From positions 1 to 64,000 of the forward strand of contig NZ_LWQS01000093.1 of NCBI RefSeq assembly GCF_001650695.1: DNA of 64,000 bases, read 5' to 3'. The notes under the pieces were generated by a model. It was not told the DNA's origin. It did not search any database and was given only the letters and a program-made list of their open reading frames with translations. Below are positions 19,132-28,158 of this stretch, in pieces. The DNA comes from Chloroflexus islandicus. GTDB taxonomy: Bacteria; Chloroflexota; Chloroflexia; Chloroflexales; Chloroflexaceae. The translations under genes and the position numbers were made by a program. Positions within the stretch are counted from its first letter, which is position 1, and each line of letters opens with the position of its first letter.

Positions 19132-19899
19132 AGGTGTCTCCTTCGCAGGTGAGATGTTAGAATAGCCACGAAAAGACGCAAAAGACACAAAATGAATATT
19201 GTGCCTTTGGGAGTTTTAATTGTGGTTGAAGGCTTTGGGGAATCGCGATTCCCCTCACCCCCAACCCCTCTCCCGCTTTGCGGGAGAGGGGCGCTGCTGC
19301 ATTTCGCTCCTGCGATCCCTTACCCGCTAGCCAGCGGCTCCCCCGCTCCTGCCGCAAGGTGGGAGCAGGGGCCGGGGGTGAGGGACGTCAGTCCGCGAGT
19401 CAGACGTTAGTAGTGCCGGAAGCCCCACTCCCGCCCTTTCGGTAATAGCCACGAAAAGACGCAAAAGACACAAAATGAATATTGTGCCTTCGGTCTCGTC
19501 TCATCGCCGCGCTCTGCGACCTCTACAGTAGATCGCCCCTTCATCTATCCTCCCCCGCTGGAGGAGATTCAAGAGCGGACAGCACCTCTGATCCGGCACC
19601 CGGCCCTGAAGGGCCGGGCTAGGGGTACGAAGCCCGCTGCGCGGGCTGATGCCCTCACCCCCAGCCCCTCTCCCGCTGGCGCGGGAGAGGGGCGCTGCTG
19701 CGTTTCGCTCCTGCGATCCCTTACCCGCTAGCTAGCGGCTCCCCCGCTCCTGCCTGACGGTGGGTGCAAAGGGGGAATGAGGGCACATTGTTTCCCGCTG
19801 GGATCATATCAAACCCTTTGCGTTCTCTGCGATCTTCGCGCCTTTGCGTTTACCCCCTCTGCGCCTTTGCTCGCTTTGCGCCCTTGCGTTGCTCCCTCG
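19132..19899. repeat. Repeat-rich spacer (families A and E)
   Basis: No gene seen. A segment 'CGAAAAGACGCAAAAGACACA' (one base beyond shown in pieces) followed by AAATGAATATTGTGCCTT occurs at about 19169-19208 and again at 19449-19490. Between and after lie hairpins of the CCCCTCTCCCGC...GCGGGAGAGGGG type (19260-19290, 19670-19695) and a family A pair (19596-19650). Positions 19310-19390 and 19725-19790 are diverged copies of each other. Confidence 0.7.
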
Positions 19900-21267
19900 C
19901 TACCGGCCCAGCCGTTCGAGCAGTTTGCAGTAGGCAATTTGGCCCTTGCGGAAACTGCTGAGGCGGAAGAATTCGTCGGGTGAATGGACACGCTCGTCGT
20001 CGAGACCGAAGGCGAAGCTGCTGGTGTACGCGCCAAGCTGGCGTTGGAAGAGCGTGCAGACCGGGATCGAACCGCCGCTGCGCACATAGTACGGTTCACG
20101 CCCGTACATCTCGACCAGCACCTCGCGCACCGCCACATTCCCCGGATCGTCTTCGGGAATGAGGTAAGGATAGGCTTGGAACGCGAGCGGCGTGACCGTC
20201 ACCGTCACGCCGGGAGGAGTATGGCGCTTGATGTGGGCTTGCAGCAGTTCGAGAATCACCTGCGGGTCTTGGTCGGGCACGAGACGGCAGGTGATCTTGG
20301 CGTGCGCTTCGGCGGGCAGCACCGTCTTAATCCCCTCTTGCTGGAAGCCGCCCCAAATGCCGTTCACCTCAAGCGTCGGGCGCACCCACTCGCGCTCGCG
20401 AGGGGTGAAGCCGGCTTCGCCGAACAGCGCCGGCACGCCGAGCGTCTCCTTCAGCTTCTCCTCATCAAAGGGGATGGCGGCGATCCGTTCTCGATCGGCT
20501 GGCGTCAACGGGCGCACCTGATCGTAGAAGCCGGGGATCGTGATCATGCCATCGTCCGAACGCATCGAGGCCAGAATCTGCACTAGTGCGTGAATCGGGT
20601 TCTGCACTACGCCGCCGTACATCCCCGAATGCAGATCCATCTTGGCCGCGCGCACATCAATCTGAATGCCGCAGCCGCCGCGCAACCCGACCAAAATCAG
20701 CGGCTGCTCTTCGCTCCACTGGCCGCCGTCGGAACTCAGCACCATATCGCAGGCGAACCGTTCGCGTTCGTGCTGGAGGAAGGCGGGAATCTGGGGGCTG
20801 CCGATCTCCTCTTGGCCCTCGAAGAAAAACTTGACGTTCACCGGCAGCGCACCGCTGCTCTGCAAGAGGGCCTCAACCGCCAAGATCGGGATCAGCATAT
20901 TGCCTTTGTCGTCGCTCGCGCCACGGGCATAGATGCGGTCATTCTCGATATGCGGCTCGAAGGGCGGGTGCGTCCACAAGTGGAGCGGATCAACCGGCTG
21001 CACGTCGAAGTGGCCGTAGATCAAGACGGTCGGCTTGCCGGGAGCATGGAGCCAATCGGCATAAACCACCGGATGACCGCCGGTGGGCAGGATGGCAACG
21101 TGCTCCATCCCAGCGGCAGTGAGACGATTGGCGACCCATTCAGCGGCGCGCAACACATCACCGGCGTGCTCCGAGATAGCCGAAACGCTGGGAATGCGCA
21201 GAAAATCGACCAATTCGGCCAGAAAACGGTCTTGATGTTCGGCGAGATAGCTCTTCCAGTCTGGCAT
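19900..21267 (-). CDS. M20-family dipeptidase / metallopeptidase
   Basis: Zinc-dependent cytosolic peptidase of the ArgE/DapE/CPG2 type, closest in length and motifs to dipeptidases (455 residues). Metal ligands are seen in 'YGHFDVQPVDPLHLW' (His, Asp), 'GASDDKGNMLIP' (bridging Asp), 'EGQEEIGSP' (catalytic and ligand Glu), 'SSDGG' (Asp) and the late 'DDERVHSPDEF' (His). A dimerisation domain (about 195-350) is inserted in the usual place. Substrate is likely a dipeptide or short peptide; exact specificity is not predictable. ATG start at 21267. Confidence 0.92.
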   Translation of the reverse strand: MPDWKSYLAEHQDRFLAELVDFLRIPSVSAISEHAGDVLRAAEWVANRLTAAGMEHVAILPTGGHPVVYADWLHAPGKPTVLIYGHFDVQPVDPLHLWTHPPFEPHIENDRIYARGASDDKGNMLIPILAVEALLQSSGALPVNVKFFFEGQEEIGSPQIPAFLQHERERFACDMVLSSDGGQWSEEQPLILVGLRGGCGIQIDVRAAKMDLHSGMYGGVVQNPIHALVQILASMRSDDGMITIPGFYDQVRPLTPADRERIAAIPFDEEKLKETLGVPALFGEAGFTPREREWVRPTLEVNGIWGGFQQEGIKTVLPAEAHAKITCRLVPDQDPQVILELLQAHIKRHTPPGVTVTVTPLAFQAYPYLIPEDDPGNVAVREVLVEMYGREPYYVRSGGSIPVCTLFQRQLGAYTSSFAFGLDDERVHSPDEFFRLSSFRKGQIAYCKLLERLGR

Positions 21268-21347
21268 AGCGGTCAGCTCTCCTCTACAATACAGATAGGC
21301 GGACGCACAGCTTTCGCCCCATTATCGACATTATACCGGAGAATGAG

Positions 21348-22157
21348 ATGGCGACATTGCTTGCGCGTCCAATATTTCAATTGCAACAGATCGGTACGAT
21401 CGTCGCGCTAGCGGCGACAGTGACCGTGAATGCACTGGCCAATCTTCTGCCGCTCAACGGCCAGACGACCGCAGCGATCTCGGATCGCTATCCGCTCTTG
21501 ATCACGCCGCCGGGGTATGTGTTTGCGATCTGGGGGCTGATTTACACCGGCTTGATCGGCTACGCCATCTATCAAGCGCTGCCGGAGCAGGCTAATAACC
21601 CGCGCCTGCGCGCCGCGGCGCCGTGGTTTTGGTTGAGCTGCGCCGGCAATATCGGGTGGATTGTGGTGTGGCACTACAACCTGCCACTCCTCTCGCTGCC
21701 GGCAATGCTGATCGTCTTGATCGGCTTGATCGGCGTCTACCTCGCCCTGCGCCATCCCGGCGCACCCGCCGCCGGCGAACGCTGGCTGGTGCGGCCCGCT
21801 TTCAGTGTCTATCTGGGTTGGATCTGCGTGGCCACGCTGGTCAACGGCGGCGTTTTTCTGTACGAACTGGGTTGGCGCGATACCGGCGTTGGCGGGATTG
21901 CCAGCACCATCGTGTTGCTGGTACTGGCCGCCGGACTTAGTTGGTGGTTTGCCCGCCGCTGGCGTGATGGCGTGTTGCCGTTAGTGGTGGCATGGGCCGC
22001 CAGCGGGATTGGGCTGAAGCAGGCTGCGATTGCGCCGCTGGCTGTGGTCGCGTGGGGCGTGGCGGCGGTGGCGTTGATTGCGGCAGCGTTGATTGCGGCA
22101 GCGTATGCGGCACAGAACGGACAGACGCCGAGAGGGCAAAGGCGCAGAGATTCGTAA
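21348..22157 (+). CDS. TspO/MBR-like tryptophan-rich membrane protein
   Basis: A 269-residue protein with seven or eight membrane segments. 'ITPPGYVFAIWGLIYTGL' at about 51-68 resembles the TspO/MBR motif (P-P..VF..VW..LY), and aromatic residues recur in later helices. It is longer than bacterial TspO (about 160) and fits the larger tryptophan-rich sensory protein group. Ligand and role (porphyrin or stress signalling) are inferred only from the family. The last 20 residues are polar and run into repeat-like sequence, so the true C-terminus may have been altered by repeat insertion. Confidence 0.75.
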   Translation: MATLLARPIFQLQQIGTIVALAATVTVNALANLLPLNGQTTAAISDRYPLLITPPGYVFAIWGLIYTGLIGYAIYQALPEQANNPRLRAAAPWFWLSCAGNIGWIVVWHYNLPLLSLPAMLIVLIGLIGVYLALRHPGAPAAGERWLVRPAFSVYLGWICVATLVNGGVFLYELGWRDTGVGGIASTIVLLVLAAGLSWWFARRWRDGVLPLVVAWAASGIGLKQAAIAPLAVVAWGVAAVALIAAALIAAAYAAQNGQTPRGQRRRDS

Positions 22158-22962
22158 CGCAAAGACGCAGAGGACGCAAAGGGCGCGGAGAGATTTTGGG
22201 GAAATTGTCACCGCTTTCGTTGTCATTGCGAGGGGGCGTAACCCCGAAGCAATCTCCCACGAGAGCGGGATGCGCCTCTCACCGCAGAATAAGCCTCAAA
22301 GATGCCCAAACGACGCAAACCATACGTTTTGCGGCTTTTCGTCGCCCCCATCCCCGGCCTCAACCCCGCTGGGGGGATCGTGCCCCCACCCCTTGCCCCT
22401 CCCCCGCTGGGGGAGGGGAGTAGAGCTACGATTTGAGGCATTGCACGGTGATCAACGGTTGTACTCGCCTACCTTTCTGTCCGCCTCTCAACCCCGCTGA
22501 GGGTTCAAGGGCGGACAGAACTTCTGTCCGGCACCCGGCCCTGAAGGGCCGGGCTAGGCTTACGAAGCCCGCTGCGCGGGCTGATGCCCCCACCCTCGGC
22601 CCCTCCCCCGCTGGGGGAGGGGTGCCACTATACCCGGCCTCTTCCCCGCTGGGGGATCGTGCCCCCACCCCTTGCCCCTCCCCCGCTGGGGGAGGGGGGA
22701 TTTGCCCTCACCCCGAGGATGATCAACACACCCAAACTCTTTGCGCCCTCTGCGTTCTTTGCGTCTTTGCGTTAAAACTCTTTGCGCGCTGCGCGCCCTT
22801 CGCGCCTTTGCGTTTGAATCCTCTGCGCCTTTGCACCCTTTACGGCTGTTGGTATGCCCCCAATCCCGTCAGCTTCCCGTAATCTATCGGTTGGCAAGCA
22901 ACCAGCGCGATCATCGTTCGTAAGCGTGGAAACGTTGATTGTTCGTCACAACGGAGGCGCGT
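22158..22962. repeat. Repeat-rich spacer (families A, D, E and CGCAAAG words)
   Basis: No gene seen. It holds a family D end ('GTCATTGCGAGGGGGCGTAA', 22221-22240, with GAAGCAATCTCCC next), several CCCCTCCCCC/GGGGGAGGGG hairpins (22395-22417, 22600-22625, 22674-22698), a family A pair (22531-22580) and direct repeats of 'CGCAAAGACGCAGAGG'-like words at both ends (22160-22190 and 22740-22840). Confidence 0.7.
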
Positions 22963-23949
22963 ATGCCGATGATCAACCGCTCGTTGCTCACACCTTTTAC
23001 GTTCGTCTTTGCCGGCGCGCTGGCGCTGATCATTGCGATCTGGAGCTGGCCAGCCGGCGCGCAAACTGCCAGTTTAACCGTTTCGCCTGCCGTGGCGCGC
23101 CAGAATACGACCGTCACCCTCAGCGGCAGTGGCTTTTTGCCCGGTGAGACGGCCAGCATCTGGATTACCTACCCTGACTATACCGTCTATGGCGTGGCGG
23201 TGGTGACGATCGACGCGCAAGGTCGCTTTAACCACCCTTACCTGTTTGACTTCCTCGGCGCGACCTTCACCCCAACCGGTCGCTACACCTACACGGCGCG
23301 CGGCTGGCAGAGCGGACGGGAAGCGTATGCCAGCCTTGAGGTTGAGATGGCACCGGCCCCCGGTGTGACGGCTGGGGTGCAGTTAACGGTTGATAAGCCG
23401 GTGCAAGCGCAGGGCGCAACGTTTGCCTTCAGCGGCAGCGGCTACCAACCGGGTGAACAGGTGGCGCTCTGGTTGCGCTACCCGAACAACGCCGTCGCCG
23501 ATCTAGGAACGCAAACCGCCGACCGGCAAGGCCGGATCGGCCTCGCCATCGTCAGCAACGGCATCCCGGTCGGGCGCTACGCGCTGACAGTGCGCGGCTT
23601 GCAGAGTGGCGGCAACGGTATTGCCGATTTCGAGGTCGTGGCTGGCGATACACTGCGCCCCCACGGCACGGCTACACTTACCGTCGGGCCGGGCAGCAGC
23701 CAGCAACGCAGTGCGGTGAGCTTGCAGGGCAGCGGCTTTCTACCCGGTGAAGTGGTCACGGTCTGGGCCACCTTACCCGATTACTCGACCGAATGGCTGG
23801 GTGATGTGACGGCAACCGGCGATGGCAGTTTCACCGCCGAACTCTACCTGAGCGAGCAAGACCCGGCGGGCCGCTATGCGATTAGCGCCTTCGGCAACCG
23901 CAGCGAACGGCGAGCAGTGGCCGAGTACACCTTGTTGCCGGGACGATAG
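22963..23949 (+). CDS. Secreted protein with three Ig-like repeat domains
   Basis: A signal peptide (about 1-33, ending 'WPAGAQ') is followed by three modules of about 95 residues. Each opens with a 'LTVSPAV..Q..T.TLSGSGF.PGE' pattern: 'LSGSGFLPGETASIW', 'FSGSGYQPGEQVALW' and 'LQGSGFLPGEVVTVW'. Each closes with a 'GRY..T.RG.QSG' pattern. Such modules resemble bacterial Ig-like or IPT-type domains of surface proteins. No enzyme motif or anchor is visible. ACGGAGG lies 5 nt upstream of the ATG at 22963. Confidence 0.75.
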   Translation: MPMINRSLLTPFTFVFAGALALIIAIWSWPAGAQTASLTVSPAVARQNTTVTLSGSGFLPGETASIWITYPDYTVYGVAVVTIDAQGRFNHPYLFDFLGATFTPTGRYTYTARGWQSGREAYASLEVEMAPAPGVTAGVQLTVDKPVQAQGATFAFSGSGYQPGEQVALWLRYPNNAVADLGTQTADRQGRIGLAIVSNGIPVGRYALTVRGLQSGGNGIADFEVVAGDTLRPHGTATLTVGPGSSQQRSAVSLQGSGFLPGEVVTVWATLPDYSTEWLGDVTATGDGSFTAELYLSEQDPAGRYAISAFGNRSERRAVAEYTLLPGR

Positions 23950-24097
23950 TGGCCACCGTAGGGGAGGCAGCGTATTGACGATGCTCTGCGACGCTTTACC
24001 TGCTCTTCATCTCGGCTTGACCTTGCCATGATGCCGGCTTCATCTAGGCGGGATACACTCGTTACGGGATTGGTACCATGGGGAAGGAGTGTAACCC

Positions 24098-24832
24098 GTG
24101 ACCTTGCTATACAACGCTGCCGACCTACACATCCATACCACTGCCAGCGACGGCGCCGCCTCTCCTGAGGCGGTGTTGTCGTATGTAGCGGAAGAAACTG
24201 ATTTGCGCGTGATTGCGATTACCGACCACAACACGCTCGAAGGGGCGTTCGCGGCGCGCCGGTTAGCGCCGCGGTATGGGATTGACGTGATTGTGGGATG
24301 TGAAATCTCGACTGCGATCGGGCACGTCTTGGCCCTGTTTATCGAGCAGCCGATCCCTGCCGGTCTCGATCTGGCCACGACCGTCAAGCTGGTGCATGAG
24401 CAGGGCGGGCTGGCGTTCGCTGCCCATCCCTTCGGCGCGCTGGTTGCATCGGTGGGACGGCGGCACCTGCTCGGCCCCGAACGCACCGATCTCGATTGGC
24501 ATCTGCTTGACGGCCTCGAAGTGTTCAACGCCAGCCTGTGGAACCCGGCCAACAACCGGCGCGCAGCACAGAAAGCGCAAGCGCTGGGGTTGACCCAAAT
24601 CGGCGGCAGCGACGCCCACGATCTCGCGATGATCGGCTATGGCCGCACACTGTTTGCCGGGACGAGCGCCGCCGACCTGCGGCGGGCATTGCAGCGCGGC
24701 GAGACGCAGGTGATCGGGCATTATTGGGGATGGCGCGGAGTGGCCGGCGTGGTGCGGGAACGGGCGCTACGATCGCGCCCATTCGCCGATAGCTGGGCCG
24801 GTTTCAAAAAAGATGGTCGGCAACAGGTCTAA
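24098..24832 (+). CDS. PHP-domain metal-dependent phosphoesterase
   Basis: Compact PHP-fold enzyme (244 residues) of the RNase AM/YciV-like group, likely acting on nucleotides or RNA ends. Metal ligands are present: 'DLHIHTTASDG' (9-19), 'ITDHNT', 'GCEIS', 'AAHPFG' and 'GGSDAHD'. The start is GTG at 24098 with GGAAGGAG about 8 nt upstream. Its last 66 nt overlap the 3' end of the convergent GH67-like gene. Confidence 0.87.
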   Translation: MTLLYNAADLHIHTTASDGAASPEAVLSYVAEETDLRVIAITDHNTLEGAFAARRLAPRYGIDVIVGCEISTAIGHVLALFIEQPIPAGLDLATTVKLVHEQGGLAFAAHPFGALVASVGRRHLLGPERTDLDWHLLDGLEVFNASLWNPANNRRAAQKAQALGLTQIGGSDAHDLAMIGYGRTLFAGTSAADLRRALQRGETQVIGHYWGWRGVAGVVRERALRSRPFADSWAGFKKDGRQQV

Positions 24833-26650
24833 CCGCCGGCTGAGCCATGGCAGGGCGGTTTGCAACAGCCGCCGGCGCAAACGAGTAGGGAACAGGAAGC
24901 TGAGCAACGCGCGTGCGCGGGCCGAGCGCGGCGGTTGGCGACGGGCCAGCGCCACCAGCCGCGCCGCCAGCCGGGCCCGGTTCCAGACCACCCGCGGCGA
25001 CCGTTCCCAGCGCACCAAGAACGTTTCTAGCTCATCAAGCTCAAGCGGCGGGAAATCAGTCCGGCCAGCCCAGCGCGCGCGATGCTGGTGCATCGCCGTG
25101 CGCAACGCCGCCGCTTCGGCACTGAGATCACGGCGCTGCTGGCTGCGCGCCTGCGCCGCCAGCGGCAGCAAGAGCGCGCGCACCCGCCACGCAATGGTCA
25201 GCGCATCGACTAGATAGTCGAGACTCGTGACAAGCTGCTGCGCCAGCTCGTCACCCCCCGGCGCCGCCGCCGCCACGGCAGCGCGCAGTAACTGCGCGCG
25301 CTGCACCGCCCGCTCTGCCTGCGCGATGACTGGCTCGACATCACCTACCAACTCAGCTAGGTAGACCCAGACCGGCAAGGCGGCAGTGGGGCGCATCCAC
25401 CAGACCCACAACAGCGAAGGCACGACAATGCCGCCAATCCGCCGCATCCCCGGCGCGTAGCCGAAATACCACCCCTGCTCGATCAACCGCTCTGACTCTA
25501 TATAGGCTGCCGTCACCGCGCGCATGAAGGTGGAATCATAGCCGGCTAACCGTTGCTGAAACCACTCACTCACGAATTGCTCGGCGTCACGTTCGGGATG
25601 GATGGCGAGAGCCGCCGTCAACGCACTGCCGGCCTCCGTCCACAGATTCCAGCCATTTGGCCCAATCGACGCACCGCCGCCGCCCCAACCGCCGGTGCTG
25701 TTCCAAGCCCACATTCCCACACACTGCGGATCGCGGGCAGCGCGCCGGATGACGGCACTGTGCAAGCCGACCAACCCAGAAGGCACGAGACCAAACAACT
25801 CGTACTCGCGCCGGTTTTGCAGCTCGACGATCTGGCGCGGGCCGGGCAGGCCCAACGTCGGATTGGGCGGCAACAGCCGGAAGAAATCGGCGGGCGTGTG
25901 CTTGATCGACACCAGCAGATGCGGATCGCGCTGATCGGCAAAGACGGCGGCGTAGCGTTCCGGCGAGCAGAGCAAATCACCCGCCTCGCCAATGCCGAGC
26001 GTCCACGTGCGCATGATCAAGTGCCGGTCAAACTGTGCGCACACCGGCAGCAAGGTTGCGATCAGATGGCGAATCGCGGCCACCTCGTGGTAGATCAGAT
26101 GGCCGGTATAGCCGGCGACATCATGCGCACCGCCCGTCTCGCCGATCCGCACTATCACGCCGCTCACCATCGGCAGCGCCGTGAACAGATCGATCAGTGC
26201 TGCCCGGTTCAACGCCGCCACCTGCGGGTTATCAGCCGCAATTGGCCCGACGACGCGGCGCAAGTCGTCAGTCAGCCACTGCATATCGCAAGTGACATAG
26301 ACCTGCATCCCGCGCGCCGCGGCATCGTGCAGCAACGGCAGTAAGGCGCGGCGGTAGGCCAGCGCGCGCAGGCGGAAGGGGCTATCGGGCGCATAATACA
26401 TTTGGGGTGCGTGATCAAACGTCACCAGATGAGCCAGATTATCAATTACGATCCCGGTATAACCCTGCGCTTGCACCGCCGCCAGATAGGCCCGCGCCCG
26501 TGCCACGCCACACTGCAAGCGCGCCTCATCGACATACGGCGGCGCCGGCAGATCGATCTGGCAAAAGGGGAACGATGACCAATTCCGCACCGGGGCGGAT
26601 GGATCGATAAACGGGCCATTGATATCGACGAGACGAAGCGAGAGCGCCAT
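24767..26650 (-). CDS. GH67-like glycoside hydrolase fold protein, function unknown
   Basis: A 627-residue protein. The N-terminal two-thirds look like a TIM barrel. 'VSIKHTPADFFRLLPPNPTL' and 'QIVELQNRREYELFG' match the pattern of alpha-glucuronidase GH67 (K.GP.DF...P and ELQ...EY), in which a nearby Glu is catalytic. The 'MWAWNSTGGWGGGGASIGPN' segment fits a late barrel loop. The last 200 residues are helical and Arg-rich. No xylan gene is nearby, so the substrate is not inferred. The start at 26650 is preceded by GGAAAAGG. Its 3' end overlaps the PHP gene by 66 nt. Confidence 0.6.
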   Translation of the reverse strand: MALSLRLVDINGPFIDPSAPVRNWSSFPFCQIDLPAPPYVDEARLQCGVARARAYLAAVQAQGYTGIVIDNLAHLVTFDHAPQMYYAPDSPFRLRALAYRRALLPLLHDAAARGMQVYVTCDMQWLTDDLRRVVGPIAADNPQVAALNRAALIDLFTALPMVSGVIVRIGETGGAHDVAGYTGHLIYHEVAAIRHLIATLLPVCAQFDRHLIMRTWTLGIGEAGDLLCSPERYAAVFADQRDPHLLVSIKHTPADFFRLLPPNPTLGLPGPRQIVELQNRREYELFGLVPSGLVGLHSAVIRRAARDPQCVGMWAWNSTGGWGGGGASIGPNGWNLWTEAGSALTAALAIHPERDAEQFVSEWFQQRLAGYDSTFMRAVTAAYIESERLIEQGWYFGYAPGMRRIGGIVVPSLLWVWWMRPTAALPVWVYLAELVGDVEPVIAQAERAVQRAQLLRAAVAAAAPGGDELAQQLVTSLDYLVDALTIAWRVRALLLPLAAQARSQQRRDLSAEAAALRTAMHQHRARWAGRTDFPPLELDELETFLVRWERSPRVVWNRARLAARLVALARRQPPRSARARALLSFLFPTRLRRRLLQTALPWLSRRLDLLPTIFFETGPAIGEWARS

Positions 26651-26834
26651 GGCAGGAACCTTTTCCACTACGGGCCGAGCAGTCTAACAAGGGCAGAGCG
26701 ACGCTCTGCCCGCACAAGCCGGTATCAAGATTTTGTTAAATAATGATTATATCCGGTTGAAGAAAAAGCTCAAGGGGAAAGTAGGCAACGGTGGGGAGAG
26801 GAATTATCTAGTGTTCGGTGTGAGTGCATCTTCT

Positions 26835-27346
26835 GGAATGCGGCAGTCACACTGCCGCACGCCACAAGGGCCAACCTGCCACCCTAGCACACATCACACT
26901 GGCGCGAACATGGCATGCGGCAGTCACACGGCCGCACGCCATACGAGCTACGACACATCAAACTGGCGCGAACGCGGTGCGGGGAGGCCATACGCACGAT
27001 GCGCCGCACCACTATGGAATGCGGCAGTCACACTGCCGCACTCCACAAGGGCCAACCTGCCACCCTAGCACACATCACACTGGCGCAAACATGGCATGCG
27101 GCAGTCACACGGCCGCACACCAGAAGATCTACGACCCATCACACTGGCGCGAACGCGGTGCGGGGATGCCATACGCGCGATGCACCGCACCACTATGGAA
27201 TGCGGCAGTCACACTGCCGCACGCCACAAGGGCCAACCTGCCACCCTAGCACACATCACACTGGCGCGAACATGGCATGCGGCAGTCACACTGCCGCACG
27301 CCAGAAGAGCTACGACACATCAAACTGGCGCGAACGTGGTGCAGGG
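26835..27346. repeat. Tandem array of 181-bp units containing the 3' end of the SDH-type gene
   Basis: The unit starts (GGAATGCGGCAGTCACACTG) at 26835, 27016 and 27197, exactly 181 bp apart. Each unit has two family B palindromes (TGCGGCAGTCACACTGCCGCA-type cores). The third copy runs into the SDH-type protease gene: the 37 bp from its stop codon (27310) to 27346 have copies at 27129-27165 and 26948-26984. The first of these still encodes the tail PAPRSRQFDVS and stop. The spacer 26651-26834 before the array has no feature. Confidence 0.85.
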
Positions 27347-28137
27347 ATGTACTCGACCGAAGGACGGCGCTGGGCAGTTTGCGGGTACAGCGCCATAATC
27401 TGGTAAATCTCGTCGGGCATTTCGGTGCTGATCGGCAAACCCAACTCACGCGCTTCGTCCACCGTAATCGGGTAATCGTGCGTCCAAACCCCGCTCGCCA
27501 GCGTATGGGCCACTTCTTCCGCCTGCTCAACCGTCATCTTATCGCGCAGCAGCTCACAAACAGCCCGCTTCACCTGCCGGATCGCCTTCTCGGCGATGTC
27601 GGCCATCATCAGCGTCTCATCATCAACTTCGCTAAGCGGCTTACGTTCGAGCACGCGCAAGATCGATGCCGCCGGATGCTGGCCCAACTGCGGGTCAACC
27701 GGCCCCAACACCGCGTTCTCATCCATCACAATCTCATCGGCAGCGAGCGCAATCAGCGTACCGCCTGACATCGCATAGTGCGGCACAAAGACCGTTACCT
27801 TGGCCGGATGCTTCTGGAGCGCGCGGGCAATCTGTTCGGAAGCCAGCACCAAACCGCCGGGAGTGTGCAGGATCAGGTCAATCGGAATATCGCGATCGGT
27901 CATCTTAATTGCGCGCAGCACCGCCTCTGAGTCTTCGATGCTAATGTAACGCACCAACGGAAAACCAAGCAGGCTCATCGTCTCTTGGCGATGGATCAGC
28001 GCAATCACCCGGCTCTTGCGCTTGCGCTCCAACTGCTCAAACAAGCGCTGGCGAGCGGCATCGAGCATACGCTGCTTAATCACCGGCTGCAACGACGTGA
28101 TGATGAAAAAGAGCCACAACAGCGAAAAGAAGTCCAT
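27310..28137 (-). CDS. SDH-family ClpP-fold serine protease, membrane-anchored
   Basis: Belongs to the serine-dehydrogenase-like (SDH/SppA-type) proteinase family with a crotonase/ClpP fold. An N-terminal membrane anchor ('FFSLLWLFFIITSLQPVI') is followed by 'ILHTPGG' (90-95), the oxyanion strand, and 'HYAMSGGT', in which S124 is the likely nucleophile. Such proteins cleave membrane proteins or signal peptides. The rhomboid gene lies 21 nt upstream, so the two probably form an operon. GAGGTGAG precedes the ATG at 28137. The last 11 residues are encoded within the repeat array. Confidence 0.88.
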   Translation of the reverse strand: MDFFSLLWLFFIITSLQPVIKQRMLDAARQRLFEQLERKRKSRVIALIHRQETMSLLGFPLVRYISIEDSEAVLRAIKMTDRDIPIDLILHTPGGLVLASEQIARALQKHPAKVTVFVPHYAMSGGTLIALAADEIVMDENAVLGPVDPQLGQHPAASILRVLERKPLSEVDDETLMMADIAEKAIRQVKRAVCELLRDKMTVEQAEEVAHTLASGVWTHDYPITVDEARELGLPISTEMPDEIYQIMALYPQTAQRRPSVEYIPAPRSRQFDVS

Positions 28138-28158
28138 AGCTCACCTCTGCACAAGCCG

